The translations under genes and the position numbers were made by a program. The notes beneath the pieces were generated by a model that saw only the letters and a list, made by a program, of their open reading frames with translations, did no database searches and was not told where the DNA came from. 64,000 bases of DNA from DASUAS01 sp963819475 (lineage in GTDB: Bacteria > Actinomycetota > Acidimicrobiia > IMCC26256 > DASPTH01), in NCBI GenBank assembly GCA_963819475.1, contig CAWFWE010000002.1, positions 372,001 to 436,000 on the forward strand, written 5' to 3'. Below, in pieces: positions 15,768 to 24,808 of the stretch (its first letter is position 1; every line of letters starts with the position of its first letter).

Positions 15768-16319
15768 TCAGAAGTCGGCGTGCTGCCCGGACCGAGCCGC
15801 GACCCTCAGACCGGCGTCCCAACCCGGAGCCTGCCCACCCGGAGGCGGGCCGATCCCGTCCGTCGAGACGCCCGCGCGAGCGAGCAGCCACGACACGAGC
15901 GAGTTCGAGTCCCACATCTCCCCCGCGCCCAACTCGTCACGGCCCCAGGTACACAGCGGAAACTCGGGAACGAGCGCGAGGATCCGGCGAGCAGCCACTG
16001 AGCTTCTGCTCACACAGATGGGGCCATCGAGCGTCGAGGGCACGTGTGGGATCGGGCCACCTGCCCAGCACCGCACTTCGTAGCGAAACACGCGCGACCG
16101 GCCCAGGCACCGCGCACCCACCGGCCCCTCAGCAATGACTCCTCGATCGCCATGCTGTACGGGGACCGCCAACTCGATCCTCCACGTCACACCATCGGCG
16201 CGAACCAAGAGCGCAGAGTGAAACAGGTCGCGGCGCGGACGACGGTCCCGCGCCGCGACCACTACCTCGTACAGCCGACCGATCCAACGCACCGGAGCCC
16301 CGTGCGGACCCGCACCCAA
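15768..16319 (-). CDS. Conserved hypothetical protein with WDSNSLVSWLLARAG motif
   Basis: About 183 residues from TTG 16319, an in-frame stop lying just upstream. It matches a recurrent uncharacterised actinobacterial family as I recall it: YEVVVAARDRR, HSALLVRADGVTWRIELA, RGVIAEGPVGARCLGRSR, FRYEVRCWAGGPIPHV, then the conserved TWGRDELGAGEMWDSNS and a C-terminal APGWDAGLRVAAR. It sits 31 bp after the hydrolase at 16351 on the same strand, so it is likely the last gene of the sterol-desaturase/hydrolase operon. Conserved Cys, His, Asp and Asn could form a papain-like site, but that is speculation. Confidence 0.7.
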   Translation of the reverse strand: MGAGPHGAPVRWIGRLYEVVVAARDRRPRRDLFHSALLVRADGVTWRIELAVPVQHGDRGVIAEGPVGARCLGRSRVFRYEVRCWAGGPIPHVPSTLDGPICVSRSSVAARRILALVPEFPLCTWGRDELGAGEMWDSNSLVSWLLARAGVSTDGIGPPPGGQAPGWDAGLRVAARSGQHADF

Positions 16320-16350
16320 CGGGACCCAAAACAGTCGACACGATCATCGT

Positions 16351-17307
16351 TCATGCGAGGGCCACCTCACGGACATCGCCCCGCATGATCCGGTTGAAGC
16401 GCTCTCGCTCCTCGGCGTTGGGGAGGTGCGCAGAGTTCTCGAACCAGATGAGCTGCTTCGATGGTGCGCGCAACGCCTCGTAGTAGCGAGCGGAGAGGAT
16501 CGACGGGATCTCCCAGTCGTGTCGGCCCTCCATGAAGAAGACCGGCACCCGCATTTCGGGGACCTGCTCGAACAAGTTGACCTCGAGGAGTTGCGGCCAC
16601 AGGACCCGCATCGAATCGCGGGCGCCTCGGACGAAGTTCACGCGGTCGCGCAACGTGTATTCGGATGAGACGAGCAGGCTGCCCAGCAGCATCCCCACGG
16701 CACCATGCCGGCTGGCTCGAACCTCACCGCCGAACCTCGCGACGTAGGTGCGCTCGGTCACCGTCTTCTTCCGCCAGTCGCCCGAATATGGGGGCGGGCC
16801 GATCCGTTCGAGCGATCGGAGCGCTCGCCGATGATCGTGGTGTCGTGCTTCGTCGAGCACCCATTGGTACGAGAGGGCTTCACCCTCGGCCATGTTGGCG
16901 ATCTGCCCGATGCCCACGTAGCACGAGTACAGCTCCGGCGACGCTGCAACCGTCAGCGCGCCGATCGCGCTGCCCCATGAATGGCCGACGAGCACCAAGC
17001 GCTCCTTCCCGAACTTCTCCAGGAGGTGCAGGGTCACCTCTCGGGTGTCCTCGACGAACTGGTCGATGTTCATCGCGCCGGCGTCTCGGATCGCGGCGTA
17101 GGACTTTCCGGCGCCGCGCTGGTCCCAGTTCACGACCGTGAAGCACCGCTCGAGATCTCGCGTGTTGCGACGGTTCAAGGTCAACTGAGACGTGCCGGGG
17201 CCACCGTGGAGGTAGAGCACAATCGGGTTCGAGACATCCTCTGATCGCTCGAGCACCCACTGATCAGCTCCGCCGATCCTGATGCGTTCAAGCGTGTCAG
17301 CTTGCAT
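16351..17307 (-). CDS. Alpha/beta hydrolase, proline-iminopeptidase-like (S33)
   Basis: A 318-residue S33-type hydrolase. Visible signatures are the oxyanion motif LYLHGGPGTSQ, NWDQRGAGKS, the nucleophile elbow VGHSWGSAIG, the acid-loop region VFFMEGRHDWEIP and the catalytic His in FENSAHLPNAEE, all in the order of prolyl aminopeptidases. Its ATG overlaps the end of the sterol-desaturase gene by 11 bases, so translation is probably coupled. Cytoplasmic. Peptide or ester substrate not determinable. Confidence 0.85.
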   Translation of the reverse strand: MQADTLERIRIGGADQWVLERSEDVSNPIVLYLHGGPGTSQLTLNRRNTRDLERCFTVVNWDQRGAGKSYAAIRDAGAMNIDQFVEDTREVTLHLLEKFGKERLVLVGHSWGSAIGALTVAASPELYSCYVGIGQIANMAEGEALSYQWVLDEARHHDHRRALRSLERIGPPPYSGDWRKKTVTERTYVARFGGEVRASRHGAVGMLLGSLLVSSEYTLRDRVNFVRGARDSMRVLWPQLLEVNLFEQVPEMRVPVFFMEGRHDWEIPSILSARYYEALRAPSKQLIWFENSAHLPNAEERERFNRIMRGDVREVALA

Positions 17308-18370
17308 CCGCTGAACTGCCTCCGGCCGCCCGCGGACGAGCCGCGGTCCGAACCGGTGGAGCGTCGGTGAGCTCGTTCATCGGACGAAAGGGCGCCACCA
17401 GCTGAGCCGCGAAGACGGAGAGATGGTGCGCTCGCGTCGCCGCCTGCTCGACGATCAGTGGACGACCACGAAGCCCGGTGTCGGCCCTGATCGTCTCCTC
17501 GGTGGGGAACACGGCGCGGCGGAAGAGCTGATCCCAGATCGTCAGCGCAAACCCGAGGTTCACGTCCTGCGGGCCCTCGAGCATGTGATGGATCCGGTGG
17601 TAGTTCGGGCTGACAAAGATTCGCTCGAGGGACCCGAACCCGAGGTTCGTGTTCGAATGGGCGAAGGCGACGGTCGCGCCGTAGACGACGAGCAGTGTGA
17701 CCGACAAGGCGCCGTTGGCGAGGAGCACCACGCCGGGGATCAGCGCGACCAGGTAGGAGAAGTGGATCAACGGGTGGGTGCGGAAGACGGTCAGCACGCT
17801 CATGTCTTCCTGTGAGTGATGGAGTTCGTGGAAGCGCCACAGCGCCCGCACGCGATGATTCGCGAGGTGCACGAACCAGTTGCACCCGTCCATCGCCACG
17901 AAGATCGCGGCGATCGCGACCCATCGGGGAACCAGCCCCATGCGGGGGAGGACGATCCACGGGAGCGCGGCGCGCGCGACGGCGACGAACGCCAGCGTCA
18001 GCGCGGTCACGAGCGGGACGACCAGGGTGGCGTTCAAGACGGTGAACAGCACGTCGTGCCGATGGCCGCGCGCGAGCAGCGGCCGCCGCTGCGCTGGTCG
18101 TACGCGCTCGACCACAAGAAAGACGCCGATGATGGCCAGGGTCGTGGGGCCCGCCACGACGGCTCGGAGGAGTGTCACCGAGCCGCCGAAGTCGTCGCCG
18201 CCCCAGCCGATCACCCAGCCGACCGCCACGAGAACCACCGCCGCGCCCGCGATCGCGCAGGCAGGCAGGTAGACGCGCGAGGACAGCGCGGCTGTCGACC
18301 GTCGCGTCTCCCGGTCTCTCCGCTCGACGATGTCGAGGAGCTGGGAGCGGACGGGTGCTACGGCCGACAT
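17297..18370 (-). CDS. Sterol desaturase / fatty-acid hydroxylase family membrane protein
   Basis: A 357-residue membrane-bound di-iron oxygenase family member. Four or more hydrophobic segments surround the His-rich metal motifs: HLANHRVRALWRFHELHHS (HxxxH and HxxHH type), THPLIHFSY and NYHRIHHMLEG. These eight-His patterns are diagnostic of the superfamily, which hydroxylates or desaturates lipids in the membrane. ATG 18370 is chosen because upstream codons look non-coding. It heads an operon with the overlapping hydrolase at 16351 and probably the gene at 15768. Lipid substrate unknown. Confidence 0.85.
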   Translation of the reverse strand: MSAVAPVRSQLLDIVERRDRETRRSTAALSSRVYLPACAIAGAAVVLVAVGWVIGWGGDDFGGSVTLLRAVVAGPTTLAIIGVFLVVERVRPAQRRPLLARGHRHDVLFTVLNATLVVPLVTALTLAFVAVARAALPWIVLPRMGLVPRWVAIAAIFVAMDGCNWFVHLANHRVRALWRFHELHHSQEDMSVLTVFRTHPLIHFSYLVALIPGVVLLANGALSVTLLVVYGATVAFAHSNTNLGFGSLERIFVSPNYHRIHHMLEGPQDVNLGFALTIWDQLFRRAVFPTEETIRADTGLRGRPLIVEQAATRAHHLSVFAAQLVAPFRPMNELTDAPPVRTAARPRAAGGSSADAS

Positions 18371-18398
18371 GACCGGGTCGCCACCAACGACAGTCGCG

Positions 18399-18926
18399 CT
18401 AGAACGAGACGCCGCCGGTGCCGGCGTTGCTGCCGCCACCCTTCTTCTTGTCCTTGGCAACTTTCACCGTCGGGGCGTGCCAGGTGCCGCCGGAACTGGT
18501 CAACCCTTGACCCAGTGCCTGGTGTGGTTTGTCGGCCGAGAACAGGAACAGCGGGAAGCCGTTCTCGGTGACCTGGGTCCCTCCGGGGACGACGCCGAGG
18601 CCCTTCACGCCCTTCCCCGCGATTGGCTTCGATCCAGGCTTGACGGTCAGCGGCGCGAATCCCATGTCGAGGCACGCGCCGGTGCACTCCACCGACTGGT
18701 GGTTGTTCACGAGCGTGTAGAGCGTGTGTTTGTTCGAATCCACGAGGACCGTACCGATGCCCTTCACCGTGCCGACGGACACCGTCGGCGGCGATTTCGC
18801 CTCCGCGGTGCCCGACAGCCCGTAGACACCGAACGCAAGCACGCCCGCACAGACAACGGCGCCCAACCGGGCCGGCCGCCCTCGCGTCACGTGGCGAGTA
18901 CGAACAGCAGGAGTCGCTCGTCCCAT
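18399..18926 (-). CDS. Secreted protein with lipoprotein_15-type repeats (PF03640-like)
   Basis: About 175 residues from ATG 18926, which has GGAGGGGG upstream. A signal peptide ends near GTAEAKS; no lipobox Cys is obvious. Two repeats of the secreted-repeat family follow: IGTVLVDSNKHTLYTLV with CTGACLDMGFAPLTV, and GFPLFLFSADKPHQALGQ ending SGGTWHAPTV. The C-terminus is Lys/Gly rich. The function of this family is unknown; it is common on actinobacterial surfaces. It lies upstream of, and on the same strand as, the sterol-desaturase gene. Confidence 0.8.
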   Translation of the reverse strand: MGRATPAVRTRHVTRGRPARLGAVVCAGVLAFGVYGLSGTAEAKSPPTVSVGTVKGIGTVLVDSNKHTLYTLVNNHQSVECTGACLDMGFAPLTVKPGSKPIAGKGVKGLGVVPGGTQVTENGFPLFLFSADKPHQALGQGLTSSGGTWHAPTVKVAKDKKKGGGSNAGTGGVSF

Positions 18927-19043
18927 GGTGCCCCCTCCAGCATCCAACCTCGGGACCGGTTACTCGAGCCGATGTTTCCCTCGCCCGAGCAGCCACAAAC
19001 GTGCGACAGCATCGTGCGGGCCTCGCCGCGCCGAGCGACGTTC

Positions 19044-20510
19044 TCAGCGCCGGTCTCCGACCGCGAGCGGGGATCCTTCCGGGAGCCCGATGCACTGCAG
19101 TTCGCAGTACAGCTCGAGGCCTTCGATCCCCATCTCGCGTCCCAAGCCCGACTGCTTGAAGCCGCCGAACGGGAACACCCAGTCCATCCCCAGGCAGTTG
19201 ATGCCGACGTGCCCGGTGCGGAGGCGCCGGGCAACGTCCAGTGCCTGTTGATCGTCGTCGGCGAACACACCGCCCGCCAACCCGAGCTCGGACTGGTTGC
19301 TGATGTGCACCGCATCGTCCACGTCGTCGAAGGGGATCACGACCAGCACCGGGCCGAACACCTCCTCCTGTGCGACGCGCATGGAGTTCTTCACGTTCGT
19401 GAGGATGGTCGGTTCGACGTACCAGCCGACGTCGATGCCGTCGGGCCGGCCTCCTCCGTACGCCACGACGGCACCTTCGTCGCGCCCGCTGGCCACGTAG
19501 TGCTCGACCCGTTCGCGCTGCCGCTCCGACACGAGCGGACCGAAGAAGGTCTCGGGATCGAGCGGGTCGCCGATCTTCAGCTCGGCCACTTCGTGCATCA
19601 ACCGGTTGACGACCTCGTCGTGACGTCGCCGTGACACGAGCACGCGGGTCAGCGCCGAGCACGCCTCACCGTTGAAGAACATGCCCGCGTTCACCACCGT
19701 GGGGATCGCTCGATCGAGGTCGAGATCGTCGAGGAGGATCGCGGCCGACTTGCCGCCCAGCTCGAGGCTCACGCGCCTGACGGCGGGAGCACAGGCAGCC
19801 GCGATCTGCTTCCCCGCCGCGGTGCTGCCGGTGAACGAGACGCGGTCAACCGCGGGATGCGCAACGAGGTGCGCGCCTGCCTCGCGTCCGCCGGGCACGA
19901 TGCTGATGACGCCGGTCGGCAGATCGGCCTCTTCGACGGCTCGTGCGATCGCATACGACGACAACGGCGTCTCCGGGGACGGCTTGATCACGAGCGTGCA
20001 GCCGGCGACGAGTGCCGGTGCCATCTTCATGAGGATCTGCATGACCGGACCGTTCCAGGGGACGATCCCCGCCACCACGCCTGCCGGCGCCTGGCGAACG
20101 ATCGCACCGCCGGCCACGCCGGGGCGCCCCGGCCGGAGCTCTTCCTGGGGGTAGGCGCGACCCAACTCGGAGTAGTACTCGAGCAGCGGGAACCCGCTAC
20201 TCCCCGACGCGAAGCACACCGGGATGCCGCTCTCCTGCGGCACGAGGTGATCGAGCTCCGCGGCACGCGGGACGAGTGCCTCCAGGATCCGGTCGAGGTA
20301 CGCAGCACGTTGCGCGAACGACATCGCGGGCCATGGGCCCGTGTCGAAGGCATCGCGCGCGGCGGCCACGGCGCGATCCATGTCCTCGGGCGATCCGTCG
20401 GGTGATCGACCGACGAGCGCAAGCGTCGCAGGCGAGCGGACGTCGAGGACCGAATCGGTAGCCGGCGTCGCCCAACGGTTGCCGAGGAACAATCGGTCGT
20501 ACTCGAGCAT
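19044..20510 (-). CDS. NAD(P)-dependent aldehyde dehydrogenase
   Basis: A 488-residue aldehyde dehydrogenase. Key elements: VPWNGPV with the oxyanion Asn, cofactor site KPSPETPLSSY and FTGSTAAGKQI, the general base in SLELGGKSAAIL, the nucleophile Cys in FFNGEACSALTR, and the EEVFGPVLVV signature. Its ATG starts two bases after the stop of the GMC oxidoreductase gene, so the two form a tight operon in which alcohol oxidised to aldehyde by GMC is oxidised further to acid. Substrate unknown. Confidence 0.92.
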   Translation of the reverse strand: MLEYDRLFLGNRWATPATDSVLDVRSPATLALVGRSPDGSPEDMDRAVAAARDAFDTGPWPAMSFAQRAAYLDRILEALVPRAAELDHLVPQESGIPVCFASGSSGFPLLEYYSELGRAYPQEELRPGRPGVAGGAIVRQAPAGVVAGIVPWNGPVMQILMKMAPALVAGCTLVIKPSPETPLSSYAIARAVEEADLPTGVISIVPGGREAGAHLVAHPAVDRVSFTGSTAAGKQIAAACAPAVRRVSLELGGKSAAILLDDLDLDRAIPTVVNAGMFFNGEACSALTRVLVSRRRHDEVVNRLMHEVAELKIGDPLDPETFFGPLVSERQRERVEHYVASGRDEGAVVAYGGGRPDGIDVGWYVEPTILTNVKNSMRVAQEEVFGPVLVVIPFDDVDDAVHISNQSELGLAGGVFADDDQQALDVARRLRTGHVGINCLGMDWVFPFGGFKQSGLGREMGIEGLELYCELQCIGLPEGSPLAVGDRR

Positions 20511-20512
20511 CG

Positions 20513-22048
20513 TCAGTTCTCCTTGATGATCTCCGCGGCGCGTTCGCCGATGGCCATCACGGTGACGTTGGTCGGCGCCCCGACGATCTTCGGCATGATC
20601 GAGGCGTCCACGACGCGCAGACCATCGACGCCGTGCACGCGCAAACGCTCGTCGACGACAGTGCCCGGCTGCGTGTCCGGACCCATCCGGCACGTGCCGA
20701 CCGCGTGGTACCACGGCGCGACGAACGCGCGAGCGTAACGATCGAGCGCGACGTCGTCGTCGAAATCCGCGTCGTCGAGCACCGGGCTCCGACCGACGAA
20801 ATCGCTCATCGCCTCGGACCCGGCGATGTCGTGGCAACGGCGCAAGCCGTCGACCAGACGCTGCACGTCGGACGGATCGTCGAGCAGGTTCAAGTCGACG
20901 TGCGGATGCGCACCGGGATCGGCCGACGACAGCACGACGCGGCCGCGGCTGCGTGGTTCGTGCACGCCACACGTCAGCACAACCACCACGGGAGCACCGA
21001 CGACGGATTGGAAGTCGGGCGAGCCGCTCAGATCCCAGAAATTCATCATGCTGAGCAGGAGGTCGTTGACCGCACCGTCGCCGGCGGAGGAACAGCGGGC
21101 TCCGAGCTGGAACTGCGGCGCCGCGAGATCCGGTGCGTGGCGCCCGGGGTGCAGGAAGTGGAAGAGGCCGGGGTGATCGGTGAGGTTCGCGCCCACCGCC
21201 GCGTTGTCGGCCACGCAATCGATCCCGAGCCGACCGAGGTTGTCGGCCGGGCCGACCCCGGAACGTCCGAGGATGGCCGGACTGTGGAGCGCACCGGCGC
21301 TGACGATCACCTCCCCGGCGTCGATGAGGTCGACGTCGCCATCCTGCACGACGACCACGCCGGTCGCGCGTCCGTTCGCGATCCGCACCCGATCGACGAG
21401 GGCACCCCCACGAACCGTGAGATTCGGGCGCGAGAGCACGGGTGCGAGGTAGGCGAGCGCGGTCGACATCCGTCGCCCCTCGGCGCGATTCATGGGGAGC
21501 GGCCCGATGCCGGTCGAGTCGGGATGGTTGTGATCAGGCGTCCAGGGGATCCCGAGACCCACGCACGCATCGGCGAAGGCCTCTTGGACCGGGAGCAGCT
21601 CGTCGCGACGCCATCGCACGATCGGCACCGGACCGCTCGAGCCGTGCACGGCCCCGTCGGCACCGAAATCCAGATCGTGCTCGAGCCGTCGAAAGGACGG
21701 CAGCATGCGGTCCCACGACCACCGTGGATTGCCGTGAGCCGCCCAACCGTCGTAGTCCGCGGGCGGGCCCCGAAACGCCAACGCCCCGTTGACGGAGGAG
21801 CCGCCGCCGAGGAACTTTCCCTGCGGATAGTCGAGCTCCCGCTCCCCTGTCACGTGGGCGCGCATGCCCCAATCGCGTCCGGTCAACGCGAAGCTCACGT
21901 TCGACAACAGATCGGCGTCGCTGTCGAGCGGTCCCGCCGGACCGGCCTCCAGGACCAGGACGCTGCGGGCCGCGTCCTCGCTCAGGCGCGCGGCCAGCAC
22001 CGCTCCCGCCGACCCACCGCCGACGATGACGTAGTCGAACCGGTTCAA
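20513..22048 (-). CDS. GMC-family FAD oxidoreductase (choline/alcohol dehydrogenase-like)
   Basis: A 511-residue glucose-methanol-choline oxidoreductase: N-terminal ADP-binding motif VIVGGGSAGAVLAARLSE, the GMC signature in GGGSSVNGALAFRGPPADYD, and the C-terminal active-site segment with WYHAVGTCRM and GLRVVDASIMPKIVG. The TTG start has GAGGGGGAG upstream. It is the first gene of the operon with the aldehyde dehydrogenase. It probably oxidises a primary alcohol, passing electrons to an unknown acceptor. Confidence 0.9.
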   Translation of the reverse strand: MNRFDYVIVGGGSAGAVLAARLSEDAARSVLVLEAGPAGPLDSDADLLSNVSFALTGRDWGMRAHVTGERELDYPQGKFLGGGSSVNGALAFRGPPADYDGWAAHGNPRWSWDRMLPSFRRLEHDLDFGADGAVHGSSGPVPIVRWRRDELLPVQEAFADACVGLGIPWTPDHNHPDSTGIGPLPMNRAEGRRMSTALAYLAPVLSRPNLTVRGGALVDRVRIANGRATGVVVVQDGDVDLIDAGEVIVSAGALHSPAILGRSGVGPADNLGRLGIDCVADNAAVGANLTDHPGLFHFLHPGRHAPDLAAPQFQLGARCSSAGDGAVNDLLLSMMNFWDLSGSPDFQSVVGAPVVVVLTCGVHEPRSRGRVVLSSADPGAHPHVDLNLLDDPSDVQRLVDGLRRCHDIAGSEAMSDFVGRSPVLDDADFDDDVALDRYARAFVAPWYHAVGTCRMGPDTQPGTVVDERLRVHGVDGLRVVDASIMPKIVGAPTNVTVMAIGERAAEIIKEN

Positions 22049-22630
22049 GCCCGTTGCTCCCCCTCGGGTGCGTCCCTCCGCAACCTTTCTACCGCGCGCC
22101 CAATCGCTGTGAGGGGTGACCGTGGTGGTCAGTCCCCGGTGAGCTGCTGCATCAACGCCCCGGCGTCCATGACGCCCAGTGCTCGACGATCAGCGAACGC
22201 GCTAATCGTCCGTACCGCCGAGGCGGTCGTTTTGACGACTCGCGCTTGTGGGCAAATACGGCAGCACCTCCGGCGGGGGGCCTGGTCCCGGCGACGGGAT
22301 TTTCGTTCCGGTTTCTGCCGTCTGCCCGCTGACCCGACCGAACCGGATGACGGTCAGTCCTGGCCCCGCGCCGGAGGCCGCACCGAATGCCCTCGGACCC
22401 GTGGCACCGCACGGCGATTACCTGATGGGGAATGAGGCCACACTCGTCGGACGCTCTGAAGTGACGCTTGCGGTGAAGCCATGCTCCGATCGCGGCTCAC
22501 CGATACGGTCGGCTGGTGGTAGCGCGCGACGTACCTTCCCGACCGGCAACCATGGGGCCCGACGTCGTGCACAGCGCGAGACCGCTCCCGTTCGACGCCC
22601 GCCGCACCGACGAAGAGCTCGCGGAGAGGG
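22049..22630. other. 582-bp intergenic stretch without a convincing gene
   Basis: No complete gene was found. On the minus strand about 35 codons ending at a TGA near 22139 read as a plausible protein tail (SAFADRRALGVMDAGALMQ), with no start or upstream body, so this may be a gene remnant. A short hairpin GTCGT-TTTG-ACGAC occurs at 22226-22239. The remainder has no recognisable coding, RNA or repeat signal. Confidence 0.4.
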
Positions 22631-24022
22631 CTACTCACCCGCGCTGCCGTCGCTCGGCGCGCGCGGGGCTAGCGGCAGCGACACCGTGAAGCACGCACCC
22701 CGGCCGTTCGCGCAGTCGGTGCTGATCGTGCCGCCGTGGAACGCGACGACCTCGCGTGTGATGGCGAGGCCCAGCCCGGTGCCCCCGTGGTCGCGGGCGC
22801 GGCCGTGGTCGAGGCGCGCGAAGCGCTCGAAGATCAACTCGCGCTGATCGGGCGGGATGCCGGGGCCGTCGTCGGCGACGCCGAGCACGGCCGCGTCGTC
22901 GGACTCGTGCAGCGTGACCGTCACCGTCGAGGTCGCGTGACGGATCGCGTTGTCGAGCAGGTTGTGCACCGCCCGCACGAGCTGATCGGCGTTGCCGACG
23001 AGCTGCGCGCCCGACACCCCGCTGGTGTCCACCCGATGCGTGGTGCGGCTCCGCAGGCGGCGCGCTTCCGTGAGCACGATCTCGTCGAGGTCAACCGACT
23101 CGCGGTGCGATGCGTCGAGCGCCGACGCGTCGGCGGTCGCCAGCGTCAGTAGGTCATCCACGAGCCGCTGAAGGCGGACCGTGTCGTCGAGCACGTCGCG
23201 TTCAGTCCCCTGCCAGTCCGCCCGCTCCGGGTGGGCCAAGTCAACCTCGAGCTGGGCCCGGATCCCCGTGAGAGGGCTGCGCAACTCGTGACTGGCGTCG
23301 GCGACGAACCGCCGTTGCCGCTCGGTGGCGTCCTCCAGGCGACCGAGCATCGCGTTCATGGTGCGGGCGAGGCGGCCGATCTCGTCCTCCGTCGTCGGTT
23401 CGGGCACTCGGCGGTGCAGGTCCTCGGCGCCGATCTCCTCGACCTCGCGCCGGATCGCCTCGACCGGCCGCAGCGCGCGACCGGTGACGATCCACGTGGT
23501 CGCGCCCACGAGCAGGAGTAGTGCCGGCAGCCCGAAGGCAAGCAAGCGGATCAGGCTGCTCGTGCTCTCGTCGACCCCTTCGAGCGTGCCCGCGACGTAG
23601 ACGGTGTAGACGCCCGAGTTGGTGGCGACGCGCCGGGCCACCACCCGGAACGGACCGTCGCCCTGCGCGATCTGGACCTCGCTGCGCGTGCTATACCCAT
23701 CGGCGGCGGGCTCGAGCGTGCTGATTCGTGCCGCACCGCGCAGGTTCGCCGACGAGGCGACGACGCGCCCGGTCGAGTCGACCACCTGCACGAGGTTCTC
23801 GTCACCGCGCGGTACTGCCAGCACGTCGGGGAAGTCGCCGTCGGCGACGGTGCCAGCGATGTCGCGCGACCGGAGTCGCGCTGCGGTCTCGACGTTCTGG
23901 GCTAGGGAGTGACGATGCGCGCGGACGAGCCACGCGCCACCGGCGGCGAGTGCGGCTCCGACGACCAGGACCGCCGCCAGGGTGATGCGAACACGCACGG
24001 TGGCGATCCGGCGCACCGTCAC
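22631..24022 (-). CDS. Two-component sensor histidine kinase
   Basis: A 463-residue membrane histidine kinase with two transmembrane segments (about residues 10-30 and 150-175) around an extracytoplasmic sensor, a HAMP domain (VTGRALRPVEAIRREVEEIG), the phospho-acceptor His in DASHELRSPLTGIRA, the N box NLLDNAIRHA and G boxes DDGPGIP and GGTGLGLAI. The GTG start overlaps the response-regulator stop by four bases (GTGA), so translation is coupled. Sensor ligand unknown; context suggests envelope or phosphate signals. Confidence 0.93.
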   Translation of the reverse strand: MTVRRIATVRVRITLAAVLVVGAALAAGGAWLVRAHRHSLAQNVETAARLRSRDIAGTVADGDFPDVLAVPRGDENLVQVVDSTGRVVASSANLRGAARISTLEPAADGYSTRSEVQIAQGDGPFRVVARRVATNSGVYTVYVAGTLEGVDESTSSLIRLLAFGLPALLLLVGATTWIVTGRALRPVEAIRREVEEIGAEDLHRRVPEPTTEDEIGRLARTMNAMLGRLEDATERQRRFVADASHELRSPLTGIRAQLEVDLAHPERADWQGTERDVLDDTVRLQRLVDDLLTLATADASALDASHRESVDLDEIVLTEARRLRSRTTHRVDTSGVSGAQLVGNADQLVRAVHNLLDNAIRHATSTVTVTLHESDDAAVLGVADDGPGIPPDQRELIFERFARLDHGRARDHGGTGLGLAITREVVAFHGGTISTDCANGRGACFTVSLPLAPRAPSDGSAGE

Positions 24023-24696
24023 CCCCCGGCCGGATCGAGCCGGTACCCCGCGCCCCGGATCGTCTGGATCAGGTGCCGGCCGAACGGCTCGTCGAGCTTC
24101 TTGCGGAGGTGACGGATGTAGACCTCCACGATGTTGGGATCTCCCTCGAACGCGAAGTCCCACACGTTGTCGAGGATCTCCGACTTCGAGACCACCTCGC
24201 CGGCGCGGCGCATGAGGAACTCCAGCACCGCGAACTCACGCGCCGTCAACACGACCTCGACGTCACCTCGCATGCAGCGATGAGTGACCGGGTTGACGGT
24301 GAGGTCACCGGCCCTTGTCTCGACCGGTTGCGCGCGACCTGTCCGTCGGATGAGCGCACGGACACGAGCCAGCAGGACCACGAACGAGAACGGCTTGGTC
24401 AGGAAGTCGTCGGCTCCCGTGTCCAGGGCCTCGGCGTGGTCGTACTCGCCATCCTTCGCGGTGAGCATCAAGATTGGTGTCCAGTCGCCGGCGTCGCGCA
24501 GTTGCTCACACACCTTGTAGCCGTTCATGCCCGGCAGCATGATGTCGAGCAGGATGAGGTCGTACCGGTTCTCGGTCGCCATCCAGAGGCCGTCGGTACC
24601 AGTCACAGCAACGTCGACCGCGAACCCCTCCGCCTCCAGCCCCCGCCGCACGGCGGCCGCCACCTTCTTCTCATCCTCGACTATGAGCACGCGCAT
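24019..24696 (-). CDS. OmpR/PhoB-family response regulator
   Basis: A 225-residue response regulator. The receiver has the acidic pair in LIVEDEKKV, the phosphorylated Asp at about residue 51 (LILLDIMLPGMNG), the switch Thr in MLTAKD and the Lys in TKPFSF. The C-terminal half is a winged helix (LTAREFAVLEFLMRRAGEVV, then VYIRHLRKKLDEP and IQTIRGAGYRL). It precedes the histidine kinase with a 4-bp overlap. Three GTTCA-type half-sites spaced 11 nt lie 28-54 bp upstream of its start, suggesting autoregulation. Confidence 0.93.
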   Translation of the reverse strand: MRVLIVEDEKKVAAAVRRGLEAEGFAVDVAVTGTDGLWMATENRYDLILLDIMLPGMNGYKVCEQLRDAGDWTPILMLTAKDGEYDHAEALDTGADDFLTKPFSFVVLLARVRALIRRTGRAQPVETRAGDLTVNPVTHRCMRGDVEVVLTAREFAVLEFLMRRAGEVVSKSEILDNVWDFAFEGDPNIVEVYIRHLRKKLDEPFGRHLIQTIRGAGYRLDPAGG

Positions 24697-24723
24697 GCCG
24701 GCGACAGCCTCGCGCCCGCATCC

Positions 24724-24800
24724 TGAACGCTGCTTGAACGGAGGCTGAGACGCACCCTGCGCCTGGCTTCAGCGAAGGTTCAGCTTCGGACCTCTAGGTT
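24724..24800. promoter_or_regulatory. Divergent promoter region with PHO-box-like 11-nt direct repeats
   Basis: Between the response-regulator and uppP starts there are two arrays. Read toward the regulator, GTTCA-type units lie at exact 11-nt steps (plus-strand TGAAC 24724, TGAAC 24735, TGAGA 24746). Read toward uppP, CTTCA 24767 and GTTCA 24778 are also 11 nt apart and overlap the -35 position for the -10 box TAGGTT (24795-24800). Direct repeats with one-turn phasing are the classic binding pattern of PhoB/PhoP/RegX3-type regulators. Binding by the adjacent regulator is inference. Confidence 0.55.
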
Positions 24801-24808
24801 CCCGCCGC

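Noticed and set aside
22137..22260. Minus-strand protein tail ending GALMQQLTGD
   Set aside because: No start or body; kept only as a note on the intergenic stretch.
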